Of a stretch of DNA of 64,000 nucleotides, positions 9,985 through 19,836 are shown piece by piece. A model generated the notes under the pieces. That model saw only the letters and a program-made list of their open reading frames with translations. It was not told where the DNA came from and made no database searches. Numbering within the stretch: the stretch's first letter is position 1; each line of letters starts with the position of its first letter. This DNA comes from Mucilaginibacter_A sp050955045 (GTDB lineage: Bacteria; Bacteroidota; Bacteroidia; Sphingobacteriales; Sphingobacteriaceae), in the NCBI GenBank assembly GCA_050955045.1, contig JBPBQV010000002.1:186001-250000 (forward strand), given 5' to 3'. A program made the translations under genes and the position numbers.

Positions 9985-11340
9985 CTACTGCTCTGGTACA
10001 AGTTTGATGTCTTTATCATTATGGATAAACAAAACGGAAACGGCTGCACAAAACATAAAAATACCTGCAAGCACAATTGCATAAATCGCGCGTCCGCCAA
10101 AAAGATGTTTCACTATCAAACCGCCAAACAAACCATTTATAATTTGTGGCAGTGTGATAAAAAAGTTAAAAATACCCATGTAAACACCCATTTTTTGTAC
10201 CGGTATAGAACCGGATAAAATAGCATAAGGCATAGCCAAAATACTGCCCCAAGCCAGGCCAACGGCTACCATAGAAATAATTAGCAGTTTCGGATCCTGA
10301 ATAAAAAAGATGGATAATAATCCAACTCCACCTGCAATCAAAGAAAAAGCATGTGTAGCTTTCCTGCTGGTTTTGCGGGCAAGTGATGGTAAAAACAGTG
10401 CATAAATTGCCGAAACGCCGTTATAAATGCCAAACAGAATGCCAACCCAGTTACCCGCATCTGCAAATTGGACAGATGTTGTATCATTTGGTGCAACATG
10501 ATAAACGTGTTGTGCTATTGCCGGAGCAGAAAAAACCCACATCGAAAACAATGCAAACCACGAAAAAAACTGTACCAAACCTAATTGGCGCATAGTTGGA
10601 GGCATGTTGGCAAAATCCTTAAAAATGGTTAAAATACCGTCGCGTTCTTCTTTTTGTACTTCGGGATGAAAGCCAGCCAGTTCTTCCGGAGGATATTCTT
10701 TGGTCGTGAAGATCGTCCACAATAAACTTCCAACCAAAACAATCGCTCCGGTGTAAAAGGAAAAAAGAACGTTGTTCGGAATATGATTTGGATCAGCTGT
10801 TTTAGATATTCCCAAATATTCCGAAAAAATATAAGGCATCCAGGAACCTGCAACTGCACCCAAACCAATTAAAAAGGTTTGTATGGAGAAACCTAAACCA
10901 CGCTGAATATCAGGCAGGTTATCTGCAATCAGCGCACGAAATGGTTCCATTGCCACATTAAAAGAAGCATCCATAATCATCAGCATTCCGGCTCCTACCA
11001 ATATTGGCGGTAAAATATAGGCCATAAAAGAAGCATTGGGCAAAAAAATCAAGGCTGCTGCAGCCAGTAGGCCACCAGTCAAAAAGTACGGTTTCCGTCG
11101 GCCTAATCTTGTCCAGGTTCTATCGCTGTAATGCCCGATAATCGGTTGTACAATCATGCCGGTTATCGGCGCCGCCAGCCAGAAAAGTGATAAATGCTCT
11201 ACATCAGCACCAAAAGTTTGTAGTATTCGGGAAGCATTGCCATTTTGCAGCGCAAAGCCGAACTGGATTCCCAAAAATCCAAAATTCATGTTTAAAATCT
11301 GCCAAAAGCTAAGCTTCGGCCGCTCTAAAACTTTTCTCAT
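9985..11340 (-). CDS. Major facilitator superfamily maltose/oligosaccharide transporter
   Basis: 451-residue inner-membrane transporter with about 12 membrane segments, of the SLC45/GPH-like sugar transporter type found in Bacteroidota starch loci (start KLSFWQILNMNFGFLGIQFGFALQNGNASRI; loop GHYSDRTWTRLGRRKPYF with the conserved Asp-Arg and Gly-Arg-Arg). It likely takes maltose or maltodextrin from the periplasm to the cytoplasm. It starts 45 bases after the amylase stop, so the two are probably one transcript. Two copies of the dispersed word lie inside (10958, 11024), read as D-A-S-F and N-A-S-F on the coding strand. Confidence 0.88.
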   Translation of the reverse strand: MRKVLERPKLSFWQILNMNFGFLGIQFGFALQNGNASRILQTFGADVEHLSLFWLAAPITGMIVQPIIGHYSDRTWTRLGRRKPYFLTGGLLAAAALIFLPNASFMAYILPPILVGAGMLMIMDASFNVAMEPFRALIADNLPDIQRGLGFSIQTFLIGLGAVAGSWMPYIFSEYLGISKTADPNHIPNNVLFSFYTGAIVLVGSLLWTIFTTKEYPPEELAGFHPEVQKEERDGILTIFKDFANMPPTMRQLGLVQFFSWFALFSMWVFSAPAIAQHVYHVAPNDTTSVQFADAGNWVGILFGIYNGVSAIYALFLPSLARKTSRKATHAFSLIAGGVGLLSIFFIQDPKLLIISMVAVGLAWGSILAMPYAILSGSIPVQKMGVYMGIFNFFITLPQIINGLFGGLIVKHLFGGRAIYAIVLAGIFMFCAAVSVLFIHNDKDIKLVPEQ

Positions 11341-11385
11341 AAATGGTTTATAAACAGATTATTGGTTATTACTTCAGTTGGCTTC

Positions 11386-13236
11386 TCACTTCAGCTCAAG
11401 TATTGTAATTGATTTAGCGGGAAGATTAAGATTATTAATCGTATTGATTTGTTCCCCTGACATTACATTTAAAGCTTTTGTAAACCCAGCAATTCGTTCT
11501 GCAAAACGATCGGTAGTTACTGCCGTAGATTTATCATTGCCGTTGTATGCAACCATCACTGTTTTTTGCTGATCGTAACGAAAAAACACGTAAACGCCAT
11601 CCTGTGGAATGTACTGCATCAATTTACCGGTTTGCAATGCAGTTGTATTTTTACGATAGTTGGCCAGTTTTCGTACAAAATTGAAAGCTTCATTTTCTTT
11701 TTCGGTACGGCCGGAAGCAACAAATTTGTTTACTTTATCGCCAGCCCAGCCACCGGGAAAATCCAAACGTACCAAACCATCTGGATTAGAAAAGTTCTTC
11801 ATCAATATTTCATCACCATAATACATTTGCGGGATGCCACGGATGGTTAACAAAAGTGCCATTCCGGCTTTGTATTTGTTAAAATCTTCGTTTACAACCG
11901 AGTAAAAACGGCTCATATCGTGGTTATCTAAAAATGTTACATTTCGGGTTGCATCCTGATACATAAAATCCTGAGCCAAAACAGAATACAAACGGTTGAC
12001 GCCATCTGTCCAGCCAGATTTCCCATTCAATGCTTCGTTTATGGCATCTTTTATTTGTCCATCGGTAACGCCCGGCAGTTGCGTATCAAAACCACGGTTC
12101 ACGGTATTTCCCTGTGTAAAGTAAGCTTGATTGGCTACCGACCAAACCAAAGTTTCACCATAAATGGAAAATTTTGGAAATTCGGCTTTAACTTTTTTTG
12201 CCCAATCTGCCATGTATTCTGCGTCGTTGTAAGGATAAGTATCCAACCGAAAACCATCAATTCCTGCATATTCTACCCACCAGATATGGTTTTGGGTGAG
12301 GTAGTTTTGCACATACGGATTGGTTTGGTTCACATCGGCCATGCTGTGATCAAACCAGCCATCCAACATCACTTTTTTATCGATAAAAGAAGCATGTGGG
12401 TCCATTACGGCAGCATCACGAAAATTGGAATTGGTATATTTTGGCCATTGATGCACCCAATCTTTCATCGGCATATCTTTAATCAGCCAGGATTCTGTTC
12501 CGATATGATTGTGAACCAGATCTTTAATCACCTTTAAACCCATTGAATGGCACTTTTCTACATAAGCTTTATACAATTCGTTAATGCCAAAACGCGGATC
12601 AATTTTATAATAATCGGTAACAGCATAACCATGATATGAGGCGTGCGGCTGGTCGTTTTCAATTTCCGGTGTCATCCAAACTGCAGTTACGCCTAAATCT
12701 TTCAGATAATCCAGGTGATTCATTAGTCCTTGAATATCACCGCCGTGACGATGGTAGATAGAATCCCGGTTTAAAGTACTTTCCGCCAAATCTTTAACTA
12801 CATCGTTGCTTTTATCGCCGTTAGAAAAACGATCCGGCATCAGCAGGTAAATTAAATCTTTGCTGGTAACGCCTTGGGCACGATTTGCAGCAAGATTTCG
12901 GGTTTTCAGTTCATATTTAAACTGTAAATCAGATTGTCCTGAAGCTAAAAAAACAATTGGAAAACTGCCGGATTTGGCTGATGCTGCAATTTCCAGATCG
13001 AGAAACAGGTAATTTGGGTTTTCTACTTTATGAACTTCCGCCAGTTGTACGCCCGGATAATTCAGTTTTACTGTGCGCGCTGCAATGTTTTTTCCGTGGA
13101 CGATTAATTGCAGTTTCGGGTTTTTCATTCCCGTCCACCAAAACATAGGTTCTACACGTTCTAAATTTGGAATTTGTGCAAAAAGACCAGTTGCCAGAAA
13201 AATGAAAAACAGCGTAGCAATTAGTTTAAATTTCAT
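11386..13236 (-). CDS. susA: GH13 alpha-amylase / neopullulanase-type enzyme (SusA-like)
   Basis: 616-residue exported enzyme that cuts alpha-1,4-glucans or cyclodextrins to small maltooligosaccharides. Signal peptide MKFKLIATLFFIFLATGLFAQ; an N-terminal cyclomaltodextrinase-type beta domain (about 22-120); then the GH13 barrel with LLMPDRFSNGD, the nucleophile in DGFRLD (Asp332), the acid/base in YGETLVW (Glu361) and the transition-state Asp in NHD (Asp440). I use the ATG at 13236, since an upstream in-frame start at 13284 would put 16 residues before the signal peptide. The dispersed word at 12383 is read as H-A-S-F-I. First gene of the pair with the sugar transporter. Confidence 0.92.
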   Translation of the reverse strand: MKFKLIATLFFIFLATGLFAQIPNLERVEPMFWWTGMKNPKLQLIVHGKNIAARTVKLNYPGVQLAEVHKVENPNYLFLDLEIAASAKSGSFPIVFLASGQSDLQFKYELKTRNLAANRAQGVTSKDLIYLLMPDRFSNGDKSNDVVKDLAESTLNRDSIYHRHGGDIQGLMNHLDYLKDLGVTAVWMTPEIENDQPHASYHGYAVTDYYKIDPRFGINELYKAYVEKCHSMGLKVIKDLVHNHIGTESWLIKDMPMKDWVHQWPKYTNSNFRDAAVMDPHASFIDKKVMLDGWFDHSMADVNQTNPYVQNYLTQNHIWWVEYAGIDGFRLDTYPYNDAEYMADWAKKVKAEFPKFSIYGETLVWSVANQAYFTQGNTVNRGFDTQLPGVTDGQIKDAINEALNGKSGWTDGVNRLYSVLAQDFMYQDATRNVTFLDNHDMSRFYSVVNEDFNKYKAGMALLLTIRGIPQMYYGDEILMKNFSNPDGLVRLDFPGGWAGDKVNKFVASGRTEKENEAFNFVRKLANYRKNTTALQTGKLMQYIPQDGVYVFFRYDQQKTVMVAYNGNDKSTAVTTDRFAERIAGFTKALNVMSGEQINTINNLNLPAKSITILELK

Positions 13237-13700
13237 GTAGATGTATTTTGATGGAACAAAACATTTAATAACAGCCAAAATCAAAACAAAGCTGCTTGTT
13301 AAAAAACATCCTGTAAAAACAGCATTTGGTTTTTCGACCTGAATATTAATAAAATTAAAAATTGGTTTACACGTTAAAAATTGGCTGTTTTTGCTAATTG
13401 GTTTGTAACAAAAAAGCTGTTTGTATTTTTAACTGCGACAAAGAAAAGCAGTAAGAAAATTAATATCGAACAATTTTAAAGGCTATAAAAAAAATAGTAG
13501 TTTTTTAAAAGTTATAACCTTAAATATCAATTAAATAGTATGAATTAAAACTCTAAAAATTTAAAGTGTTTTCATGATTTTTAGGTGATAAAAGAAGCAT
13601 CAGTTATTAAAACCAAGGTAGTTTAATCATTAAAAAGAAAGAATTTTGTTTTGCAGAGGAAAGATTACACTGCTTTGTGCCGATACAGTTTTATCAAAAC
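13237..13700. promoter_or_regulatory. Region between regulator and amylase genes
   Basis: 464-base gap; susA promoter expected here. It contains AATTGGTTT twice (13360-13368, 13396-13404), the same word seen twice upstream of susC, one dispersed word with its T-rich lead (GATTTTTAGGTGATAAAAGAAGCATC region, core 13588-13600) and one sister form (13313-13325). The rest is very AT-rich. No hairpin terminator recognised after the regulator gene. Confidence 0.4.
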
Positions 13701-15314
13701 TTAATCTGCTTTGCCAGCCCGAATGGCCATGATGCGTTGCTCAAATTCTTCGCCCTGAACCAATGCTTTTGCTTTCATGCGCATTTTGTACACATAGATG
13801 GTTTTTTCGGAATATTCCAGAATTTTGGCAATGGTCTCATTATCAAAAATTCCTAACCTGATTAAAGCAAAAATCCGCAAGTCGGTGGTTAATACTTCGT
13901 GTTCTTTTGGCCAGATTTGATCTTCTGCCTTAAAAAGTGCGTTAAAAGAAGTAATGAATTTGGGGAATATTTTCAGAAAAACCTGATCGAAAGTACGAAA
14001 CAGGATTTCCCGTTCTTTTTTAATCTGAATGGCATTGATAATCGTCGGAATATCATCATATTTTTTAACTGATAATTTCATATCTACTGATCGTTTCAGT
14101 TTTTCCAGTTTGAGGATATAACCAGAAATCAAATCGAAAAAGTAACCGATATATTCTTCTTTGATGTGCGTATCTTCTTCCAGTTTTTGGTTGGTAATTT
14201 CCAGTTCTTTGTTTTTATCCGCTATAATTTTTTCTTTGAACCGTAAGTTTCTAAGCTGTTTAAATAACTTTATCAAAACCAGGATAATTAACAAGGTTAA
14301 AAAAGTTGTAGAAAGAAGATAAATCAGAAAACGTGTTTTTTCTTTTTCTATCAAACTTAAATTCTGGGCGGCAACAATTGGTAAAACAGCACTTATCTGC
14401 ACTTGCCGCTGCCTTGCTCCATAAAACTCTGCATCGGCCATTGCCTGCTGAATGTAAGCATAAGCATTTTTAATATCACCGTTTTTATAAAGTTTTTCAG
14501 CCAGCCAGAACAAAGCCAGCGTTTCTTTGGTGGAGGATTGAATATCGTTTATTACTGCTTTTACCAGCATGTTTTCCCCTTTTTGCTGCTGTTGAGTAAC
14601 AATGTAAACGTTGCTTAAAGTAGAAGCCACAATAGCAATTTGATGTTGTGTTAAGTAAGGCTGGTTTAAAAGTTTTACAAAACCTGTTTCAGCAGCTTGG
14701 TAATTACCATTTTTAAATTGCTGGTAATTTTCGTAGTAATTACGTTCGTAAGATTCTGGTTTGCTAATTGCAATTGTAGAATCCAGGTATTTGTTTGCTA
14801 ATTGATTGTAATACGGTGTATAATGCAAATCATGATTGAAAGCGGCAAGATCATAATTGGCACGCGCCAGTAACGCATAATATTCAAACTTTATACTATC
14901 TTTTAAATAACGAACATTCACCTGGTGCAAAGTCTCAAACGTTTCTTTAAACATCCCGGCCGAAAGTAAAATGAAACCTAGTTTTACTTTACTGTATGAT
15001 TCTTTCGTTCTGTCATTCAATAATCTGCTTACATTTTGAAGTTTATTTGCATAAACATAAGCCGAATCATATTGATAGGATTTGTACTGATCGTAAAGCT
15101 GCACACAAAGCCCAAACTGGTTTTCGGAATCAGATAATGCTGTATTGCTCAGCTGCGTTCTGAGTTTCCGTATGGTTGCTTCTTTACGGTTATCATAAGC
15201 CTTTTTTTTGTTGAGCTCTGTATTCAGTTGGTTAAAATTGTCTGCCGGCTGTCCGTTGGCTAATTCCACCAAAAACAATTTTATCAAGAATATTAAAAAA
15301 ACTGAACGCTGCAT
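13701..15314 (-). CDS. susR: SusR-like membrane-bound transcriptional regulator (DUF6377 type)
   Basis: 537 residues, close to B. thetaiotaomicron SusR in length and design: signal peptide (to about NGQ), a periplasmic helical TPR-like sensor (about 25-325), one membrane helix (about 328-350, LLSTTFLTLLIILVLIKLF), a coiled coil (about 355-385) and a cytoplasmic region ending in a LuxR-like helix-turn-helix (LTTDLRIFALIRLGIFDNETIAKILEYSEKTIYVYKMRMK). Such proteins sense maltose or larger glucans in the periplasm and switch on sus genes directly. It is encoded directly upstream of the amylase, which supports a role as the local activator. Confidence 0.85.
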   Translation of the reverse strand: MQRSVFLIFLIKLFLVELANGQPADNFNQLNTELNKKKAYDNRKEATIRKLRTQLSNTALSDSENQFGLCVQLYDQYKSYQYDSAYVYANKLQNVSRLLNDRTKESYSKVKLGFILLSAGMFKETFETLHQVNVRYLKDSIKFEYYALLARANYDLAAFNHDLHYTPYYNQLANKYLDSTIAISKPESYERNYYENYQQFKNGNYQAAETGFVKLLNQPYLTQHQIAIVASTLSNVYIVTQQQQKGENMLVKAVINDIQSSTKETLALFWLAEKLYKNGDIKNAYAYIQQAMADAEFYGARQRQVQISAVLPIVAAQNLSLIEKEKTRFLIYLLSTTFLTLLIILVLIKLFKQLRNLRFKEKIIADKNKELEITNQKLEEDTHIKEEYIGYFFDLISGYILKLEKLKRSVDMKLSVKKYDDIPTIINAIQIKKEREILFRTFDQVFLKIFPKFITSFNALFKAEDQIWPKEHEVLTTDLRIFALIRLGIFDNETIAKILEYSEKTIYVYKMRMKAKALVQGEEFEQRIMAIRAGKAD

Positions 15315-15670
15315 AAAAAGTAAACCAAATACAAATAAAACTATACTTAAACCTAAAAACCGGTAAAATCTTATTTAATATATCATTGCAGCGTGTAATA
15401 GGGCTTTCATCGGTATAAACTTAAACGCAGAAAGTATGTGTTGCAATACGAAGTAGACAGTGATAATGTTAAGCAGTTGTAATAAGACGAGAGGCTGTGC
15501 TTTCTTATTATAATTCAAAGGATATAATTTGGCCGTTAAAATGGGGATAACGCCTAATACTATTTTATGTTAAATTAGATAAAAACTACCGGAAGTAATA
15601 ATATTAAGCCGAAAAGTTAAAATTTACCGAATATAATACGTACCTTGTAAACTTATTAAAATATAATATA
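15315..15670. other. Non-coding gap before cold-shock gene
   Basis: 356 bases between the divergent susR-like and csp genes. No ORF or dispersed word found. TACCTTG at 15641-15647 is one T short of the Bacteroidota -7 element TAnnTTTG and lies 24 bases before the csp start; it is a weak promoter candidate. The region could also hold a cold-shock leader, but I see no conserved structure. Confidence 0.3.
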
Positions 15671-15862
<192 letters not shown>

Positions 15863-15883
15863 TATACTATCAACATCATTTGT

Positions 15884-15917
15884 AAAGCATTCTCCTTTTA
15901 TAGGCGGATGCTTTTTT
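15884..15917 (+). terminator. Rho-independent terminator after csp
   Basis: Arms AAAGCAT (15884-15890) and ATGCTTT (15908-15914) are followed by further T residues. It starts 21 bases after the csp stop. The stem is short with a loop of 17 bases that can add a few more pairs (CTCC/GG). Confidence 0.55.
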
Positions 15918-16059
15918 TACATACAGTTTTTTAGGTACTGAATTAAAACCTGAAAACAACACAACATCGTTTGTATAATAGTTTAAAAACAAACACATTA
16001 ATTATCAAATAATAAAAAACTTTAAGTTGTGAACGAATCGCAATTTTCAAAATTAAACT

Positions 16060-16512
16060 ATGGGTAGATCAACAGAAACATTTAGTAAAAAAGAAAAAGA
16101 GAAAAAAAGATTAAAGAAACAGCAGGATAAAAAAGAGAAGACGGAAGACCGGAAAGCTAATTCTGACAAAGGAAAAAGTTTAGACGAGATGATGGCTTAC
16201 ATTGATGAAAACGGAAATATTACTTCCACTCCTCCTGATCCTACTAAACAACGGAAAAAAGTTCAGTTAGAGAGCATACAAATTGGCGTACCTAAGCAAG
16301 AAGCGGTACTGGCAGATGTAGTAAAAAATGGAACGATAACTTTTTTTAATGAATCAAAAGGATATGGTTTTATAAAAGACTTGCAAACCCAGGAAAGCAT
16401 TTTTGTTCATATCAACGGATTAGTTGATCCGGTAAAAGAAGGTGATAAAGTAACGTTTGAAACAGAACGTGGACAGAAAGGGCCAAATGCTATAAAAGTT
16501 AAAAAAGCTTAG
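16060..16512 (+). CDS. Cold-shock-domain protein with charged N-terminal extension
   Basis: 150 residues. The first 45 are lysine/glutamate-rich and probably helical (KKEKEKKRLKKQQDKKEK), followed by a linker (DEMMAYIDENGNI) and a C-terminal cold-shock domain (about 88-150) with KGYGFI and SIFVH. This layout is common in Bacteroidota. Likely an RNA binder in which the basic arm adds affinity or ribosome contact; that is inference. The C-terminal end GQKGPNAIKVKKA closely follows the end of the upstream csp, a sign of common origin. Confidence 0.9.
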   Translation: MGRSTETFSKKEKEKKRLKKQQDKKEKTEDRKANSDKGKSLDEMMAYIDENGNITSTPPDPTKQRKKVQLESIQIGVPKQEAVLADVVKNGTITFFNESKGYGFIKDLQTQESIFVHINGLVDPVKEGDKVTFETERGQKGPNAIKVKKA

Positions 16513-17086
16513 ATTGAGTTCAGCTTTTTAGTTGGAATTTATTTTCCTAATTCTGAGAAAAAACATTAGTTAATTTTTATAAAGTATATTCTTTTTTCTG
16601 ATTCAAAAGCCCGTATAACTTATTAAAAAGTTGTCCGGGCTTCTTATTTTATCTAAGATTTTTTCCAAAAATACAATGCTTCTTTTATCCCTGTAAATTT
16701 TGTTTGGCAATCCTTACCGGGGGAAAAGAACATCAAAAAATGCTCTAAATTTCAGGTAATAAAAGAAGCATCAGGAAAAGATTATCAACCAGATTTAGCC
16801 TTTTATCTTCAGTTTAAAATCAATACTGTATTTGCTGGTAGTTGACTAGTTAATTTACGCAAAAATTTGCATCAACTTCACTAAAAATTTCGGTTGTATT
16901 TAAAGAACTCAACATTTACAGGGTAAAAAAAGCAAGTTAAAACAGTATCTAATTGAGTCATTCTCTCGCTTATTTGTCGTAGCAGAATTTTACAAACCCG
17001 GCCAACCAATTTTAAAATTCTGAATATTATTAAACAGAACAATTACTACAGCCAGCCGTAAAATCAATTCAAACTAAAATATTTTT
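16513..17086. other. 574-base intergenic region with terminator and paired repeat words
   Basis: Contains the terminator at 16607-16649 and the dispersed word as an inverted pair (16676-16688 minus sense, 16759-16771 plus sense). The rest (16780-17086) is AT-rich with no recognised ORF. The promoter of the sensor kinase should be here, but I could not place it. Confidence 0.4.
16607..16649 (+). terminator. Rho-independent terminator
   Basis: Arms AAGCCCG (16607-16613) and CGGGCTT (16636-16642), loop 22 bases that can pair further (AACT/AGTT), then CTTATTTT. It stands about 95 bases after the cold-shock-domain gene. Confidence 0.6.
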
Positions 17087-18328
17087 ATGATTTATAATGA
17101 GATATCTGTTCCTTCTAATGAAATGGACAGAATCATAAATTTGTCGCAGTTTGATTTAGACTTTTCAGACCTAGAAAATGAGTTCAAAGACCTTACTTTA
17201 TTAGCTGCAAAAATTGCTGGTACACCAATATCTGTAGTTAATTTAATAGATTCTTATACGCAATGGACGATTGCCGGACACAGTTTTAACGCCAGTAATT
17301 TGCCCCGGGAAGAATCTGTTTGTCAATATACTATTATGAGTGGAGATGTATTTGAAGTAGATGACCTTAGTACAGATGATAGGTTTAAAAATAAAAGATA
17401 CGTTAAAGAGAACCCTGATTTGCGCTATTATTTAGGTATTCCGTTAACAACAGATGAAGGCCATCAAATTGGTGCTTTGTGTGTTTTAGATACTTTAACA
17501 AAAGAAATTGATCCTGAAAAAATAGCGCTTTTAACAATTATTGCACGAGAAATTGTTCAACGCTTAAAAAGTTTAAGCACAATAAAAACACTTCGCGAAG
17601 AGGCTGCTGCAGCTACCGAAATTAAAAAAAGAATTGTACATGATATCCGAGGACCCATTAGTGGTATTATGGGCCTTTCACAACTCATTAGTGATCAGGG
17701 CAAAAATAACACGTTGGAAGAAGTACTTGAGTTTTCAACCATGATTAATCAGAGTGCCAGTTCACTTTTAGAGCTTGCTAATGAGATTTTAACTTGTGCA
17801 CCACAAGAAAGTCTTCTTTCAGATAACCAATTTAACTTAATTGTACTGCAAGAAAAATTAGAAAAACTATACAAACCACAAGCAATACACAAGAACATTG
17901 CATTTAACGTAAATATAGGTTTAGGAAAAGAAAAGATACCTTTTTCTAAAAGTAAACTCTTGCAAATTACTGGCAACTTAATTACGAATGCTATTAAATT
18001 TACGCCTCAAAATGGCTTTGTAACAGTTAATCTAAACTTGACGACTGATCAACCTTTAAATTACTTAAAGCTTGTAGTTAAAGATTCTGGTATCGGATTA
18101 AATAAGGAAGCAATAGCAGCTATTTTGAGTGGAACAGCTCAGTCTGGTTTGGGAACAAGCGGAGAACGAGGCTTCGGCTTTGGCTTAACTCTGGTAAAGC
18201 ATTTGGTAGATAACCTGCAGGGAACCATGAACATTACGTCTAGGCCAGGTGAGGGAACAGCATTTGAAATCAGCATACCACAACAATCAGGTATAATTAA
18301 AGAAGCTGCTTATCAAACCGTGATTTAA
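17087..18328 (+). CDS. GAF-domain sensor histidine kinase
   Basis: 413 residues without membrane segments or signal peptide, so cytoplasmic. A GAF domain (about 22-165; LAAKIAGTPISVVNLIDSYTQW, FLGIPL-like YYLGIPLTTDEGHQIGALCVLD) is followed by a HisKA dimer domain with the phospho-acceptor in RIVHDIRGP (His about 185) and a full HATPase_c domain (NLITNAIKFTPQ; KDSGIGL; RGFGFGLTLVKHLV; GEGTAFEI). No receiver domain, and no response regulator gene next to it, so its partner is elsewhere. The signal is not predictable. Confidence 0.9.
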   Translation: MIYNEISVPSNEMDRIINLSQFDLDFSDLENEFKDLTLLAAKIAGTPISVVNLIDSYTQWTIAGHSFNASNLPREESVCQYTIMSGDVFEVDDLSTDDRFKNKRYVKENPDLRYYLGIPLTTDEGHQIGALCVLDTLTKEIDPEKIALLTIIAREIVQRLKSLSTIKTLREEAAAATEIKKRIVHDIRGPISGIMGLSQLISDQGKNNTLEEVLEFSTMINQSASSLLELANEILTCAPQESLLSDNQFNLIVLQEKLEKLYKPQAIHKNIAFNVNIGLGKEKIPFSKSKLLQITGNLITNAIKFTPQNGFVTVNLNLTTDQPLNYLKLVVKDSGIGLNKEAIAAILSGTAQSGLGTSGERGFGFGLTLVKHLVDNLQGTMNITSRPGEGTAFEISIPQQSGIIKEAAYQTVI

Positions 18329-18522
18329 TACATCGCCAAAAAATTTCCTTATGCTTGAGTATTATTTCAACTGGTTTTTTAATAATTAATATTCAGTATT
18401 TCTGCTTTATAATTTTTATTTTGAATCTACTGCAATTGCTTGTTTTAATTAAAAAACTTAAAAATCGAGTTATCACTTGGGAATAAGCTGAAAGCTTTTT
18501 GGAACTTAGTTTATAAAAACAA

Positions 18523-19482
18523 TTATTTCCAGTGTTTTAACCTCCACTCCTGCTGTTCATCCTGATTTAAAAAAGTCCAAGCCAGTACACGGCTGACCTT
18601 TTGTCCTTGTGCCATGTTAATTGTTTTTACCTTAACCGATTTAACTTTTTCTAAAGCTTTATAACATGCTGAAAGAGTTTCTTTTTTAGAGATTAGCGAG
18701 GTGAAACAAAAACACGATTTGGCAAAATCAGCACTTTCTCCAATCATCTGGCGCACAAAACGCTCCTCTCCGCCTACACACCAAAGTTCTGTATTTTTAC
18801 CACCAAAATTTAGCGTTGTATTTTTTTCCTGCTCACCCAAATTTTTCCATTTACGTGTTGTTCCTGCTGTAGCTTCGGTTAAAGAAGCGTGAAAAGGTGG
18901 GTTGCAAATCGTTAAATCAAATGTTTCTTCCGGAAGGATAATATCAGCAAATAGTTGTGTTGCCGAATTTTGTTTCCTGATAGCTATCGATTTAGTCAAA
19001 GAATTAGCCTTTACAATATTTTTTGCATTGCGAATGGCAACAGAATCAATATCCGAGCCGGTAAAATTCCAGCCGTATTCGCGTTGGCCAATCAGTGGAT
19101 AAACACAATTTGCGCCCACACCAATATCCAACACTTTTACAGCTTTTCCGAGCGGCACTATTCCATTGTTAAATGAAGCCAGCAAATCTGCCATATAATG
19201 GATATAATCTGCCCTGCCTGGAATCGGCGGACATAAATAACCTTCGGGTATTTCCCAAAATTCAATATTATAAAAATGTTTAAGCAAAGCTTTGTTAAGC
19301 ATTTTTACCGCATCTGGATTTTTAAAGTCGATTGATAGATCCTGAAACTGGTTGCGAAAAACAAAGCGCGACAACTCCGGGAAACTAGCCGTTAACTCCG
19401 GGAAGTTGTACCGGTATATATGTTTGTTGCGCGGATGCAGCTTATCTTTTATTTCTGAAATTGGTATTGTTCGGGTTGACAT
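18523..19482 (-). CDS. rlmF: 23S rRNA (adenine(1618)-N(6))-methyltransferase RlmF
   Basis: 319 residues; methylates A1618 of 23S rRNA. It has the RlmF start (HPRNKHIYRYNF, LKHFYNIEFWEIPEGYLCPPIPGRADYIHY), the SAM-binding segment VLDIGVGANCVYPLIG and the N6-adenine motif NPPF (ICNPPFHAS). Monocistronic, with its own well-formed promoter (19500-19535), and convergent with the sensor kinase. Confidence 0.95.
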   Translation of the reverse strand: MSTRTIPISEIKDKLHPRNKHIYRYNFPELTASFPELSRFVFRNQFQDLSIDFKNPDAVKMLNKALLKHFYNIEFWEIPEGYLCPPIPGRADYIHYMADLLASFNNGIVPLGKAVKVLDIGVGANCVYPLIGQREYGWNFTGSDIDSVAIRNAKNIVKANSLTKSIAIRKQNSATQLFADIILPEETFDLTICNPPFHASLTEATAGTTRKWKNLGEQEKNTTLNFGGKNTELWCVGGEERFVRQMIGESADFAKSCFCFTSLISKKETLSACYKALEKVKSVKVKTINMAQGQKVSRVLAWTFLNQDEQQEWRLKHWK

Positions 19483-19499
19483 TAAGATTGATTACGCTG

Positions 19500-19535
19500 C
19501 AAAATTATTCGATTTAAATTTTCGGATACAAAAAA
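19500..19535 (-). promoter_or_regulatory. Bacteroidota-type promoter of rlmF
   Basis: On the minus strand: TTTTTTG (19529-19535), a 21-base spacer, then TAATTTTG (19500-19507), matching the -33 TTTG / -7 TAnnTTTG consensus of the phylum. The element ends 18 bases before the start codon, leaving a very short leader. Confidence 0.55.
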
Positions 19536-19753
19536 CCTTCAGCTTAAAAACGGCAATGCTTCTTTTAGCAAATAAATTTATGTTTTTATCTTGTATGAAC
19601 AGGATTGATGTACACCAATCTTTATTTTTTATCGGATAAAAGAGGTATCTGCAAAAGTTCAAACATTTTAGAATCCTTCTCGATATTAGCTAGTTTCTGC
19701 AATAACTAAAAACCAAAATTGTAGCAGAACGATTTTTTATTAAGCAGAAGATG

Positions 19754-19761
19754 TACCTTTG
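19754..19761 (+). promoter_or_regulatory. -7 promoter element (TACCTTTG)
   Basis: TACCTTTG matches TAnnTTTG, with a T-run at 19733-19738 near the -33 position. Transcription would start about 70 bases before the DnaJ-KTSC gene. Confidence 0.45.
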
Positions 19762-19836
19762 CAAAATTATTTTCCTGAAAATGAAGCTGATAATCCTTTC
19801 ATTTTTCAATGTTAATAAGCACAAAGAATCAATATT

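Larger units (their letters stand above)
19483..19836. other. Divergent gap between rlmF and the DnaJ-KTSC gene
   Basis: 354 bases holding the promoters of both genes, one dispersed word (19556-19568, minus sense) and a decayed copy (ATAAAAGAGGTAT, 19636-19648). No gene recognised. Confidence 0.4.

Noticed and set aside
12055..12537. 160-codon plus-strand frame inside the amylase gene
   Set aside because: The opposite strand holds the GH13 catalytic region with all motifs; the plus-strand product has no recognisable feature.
13237..13284. Upstream in-frame start for the amylase
   Set aside because: Would place 16 residues before a standard signal peptide; the ATG at 13236 is better.
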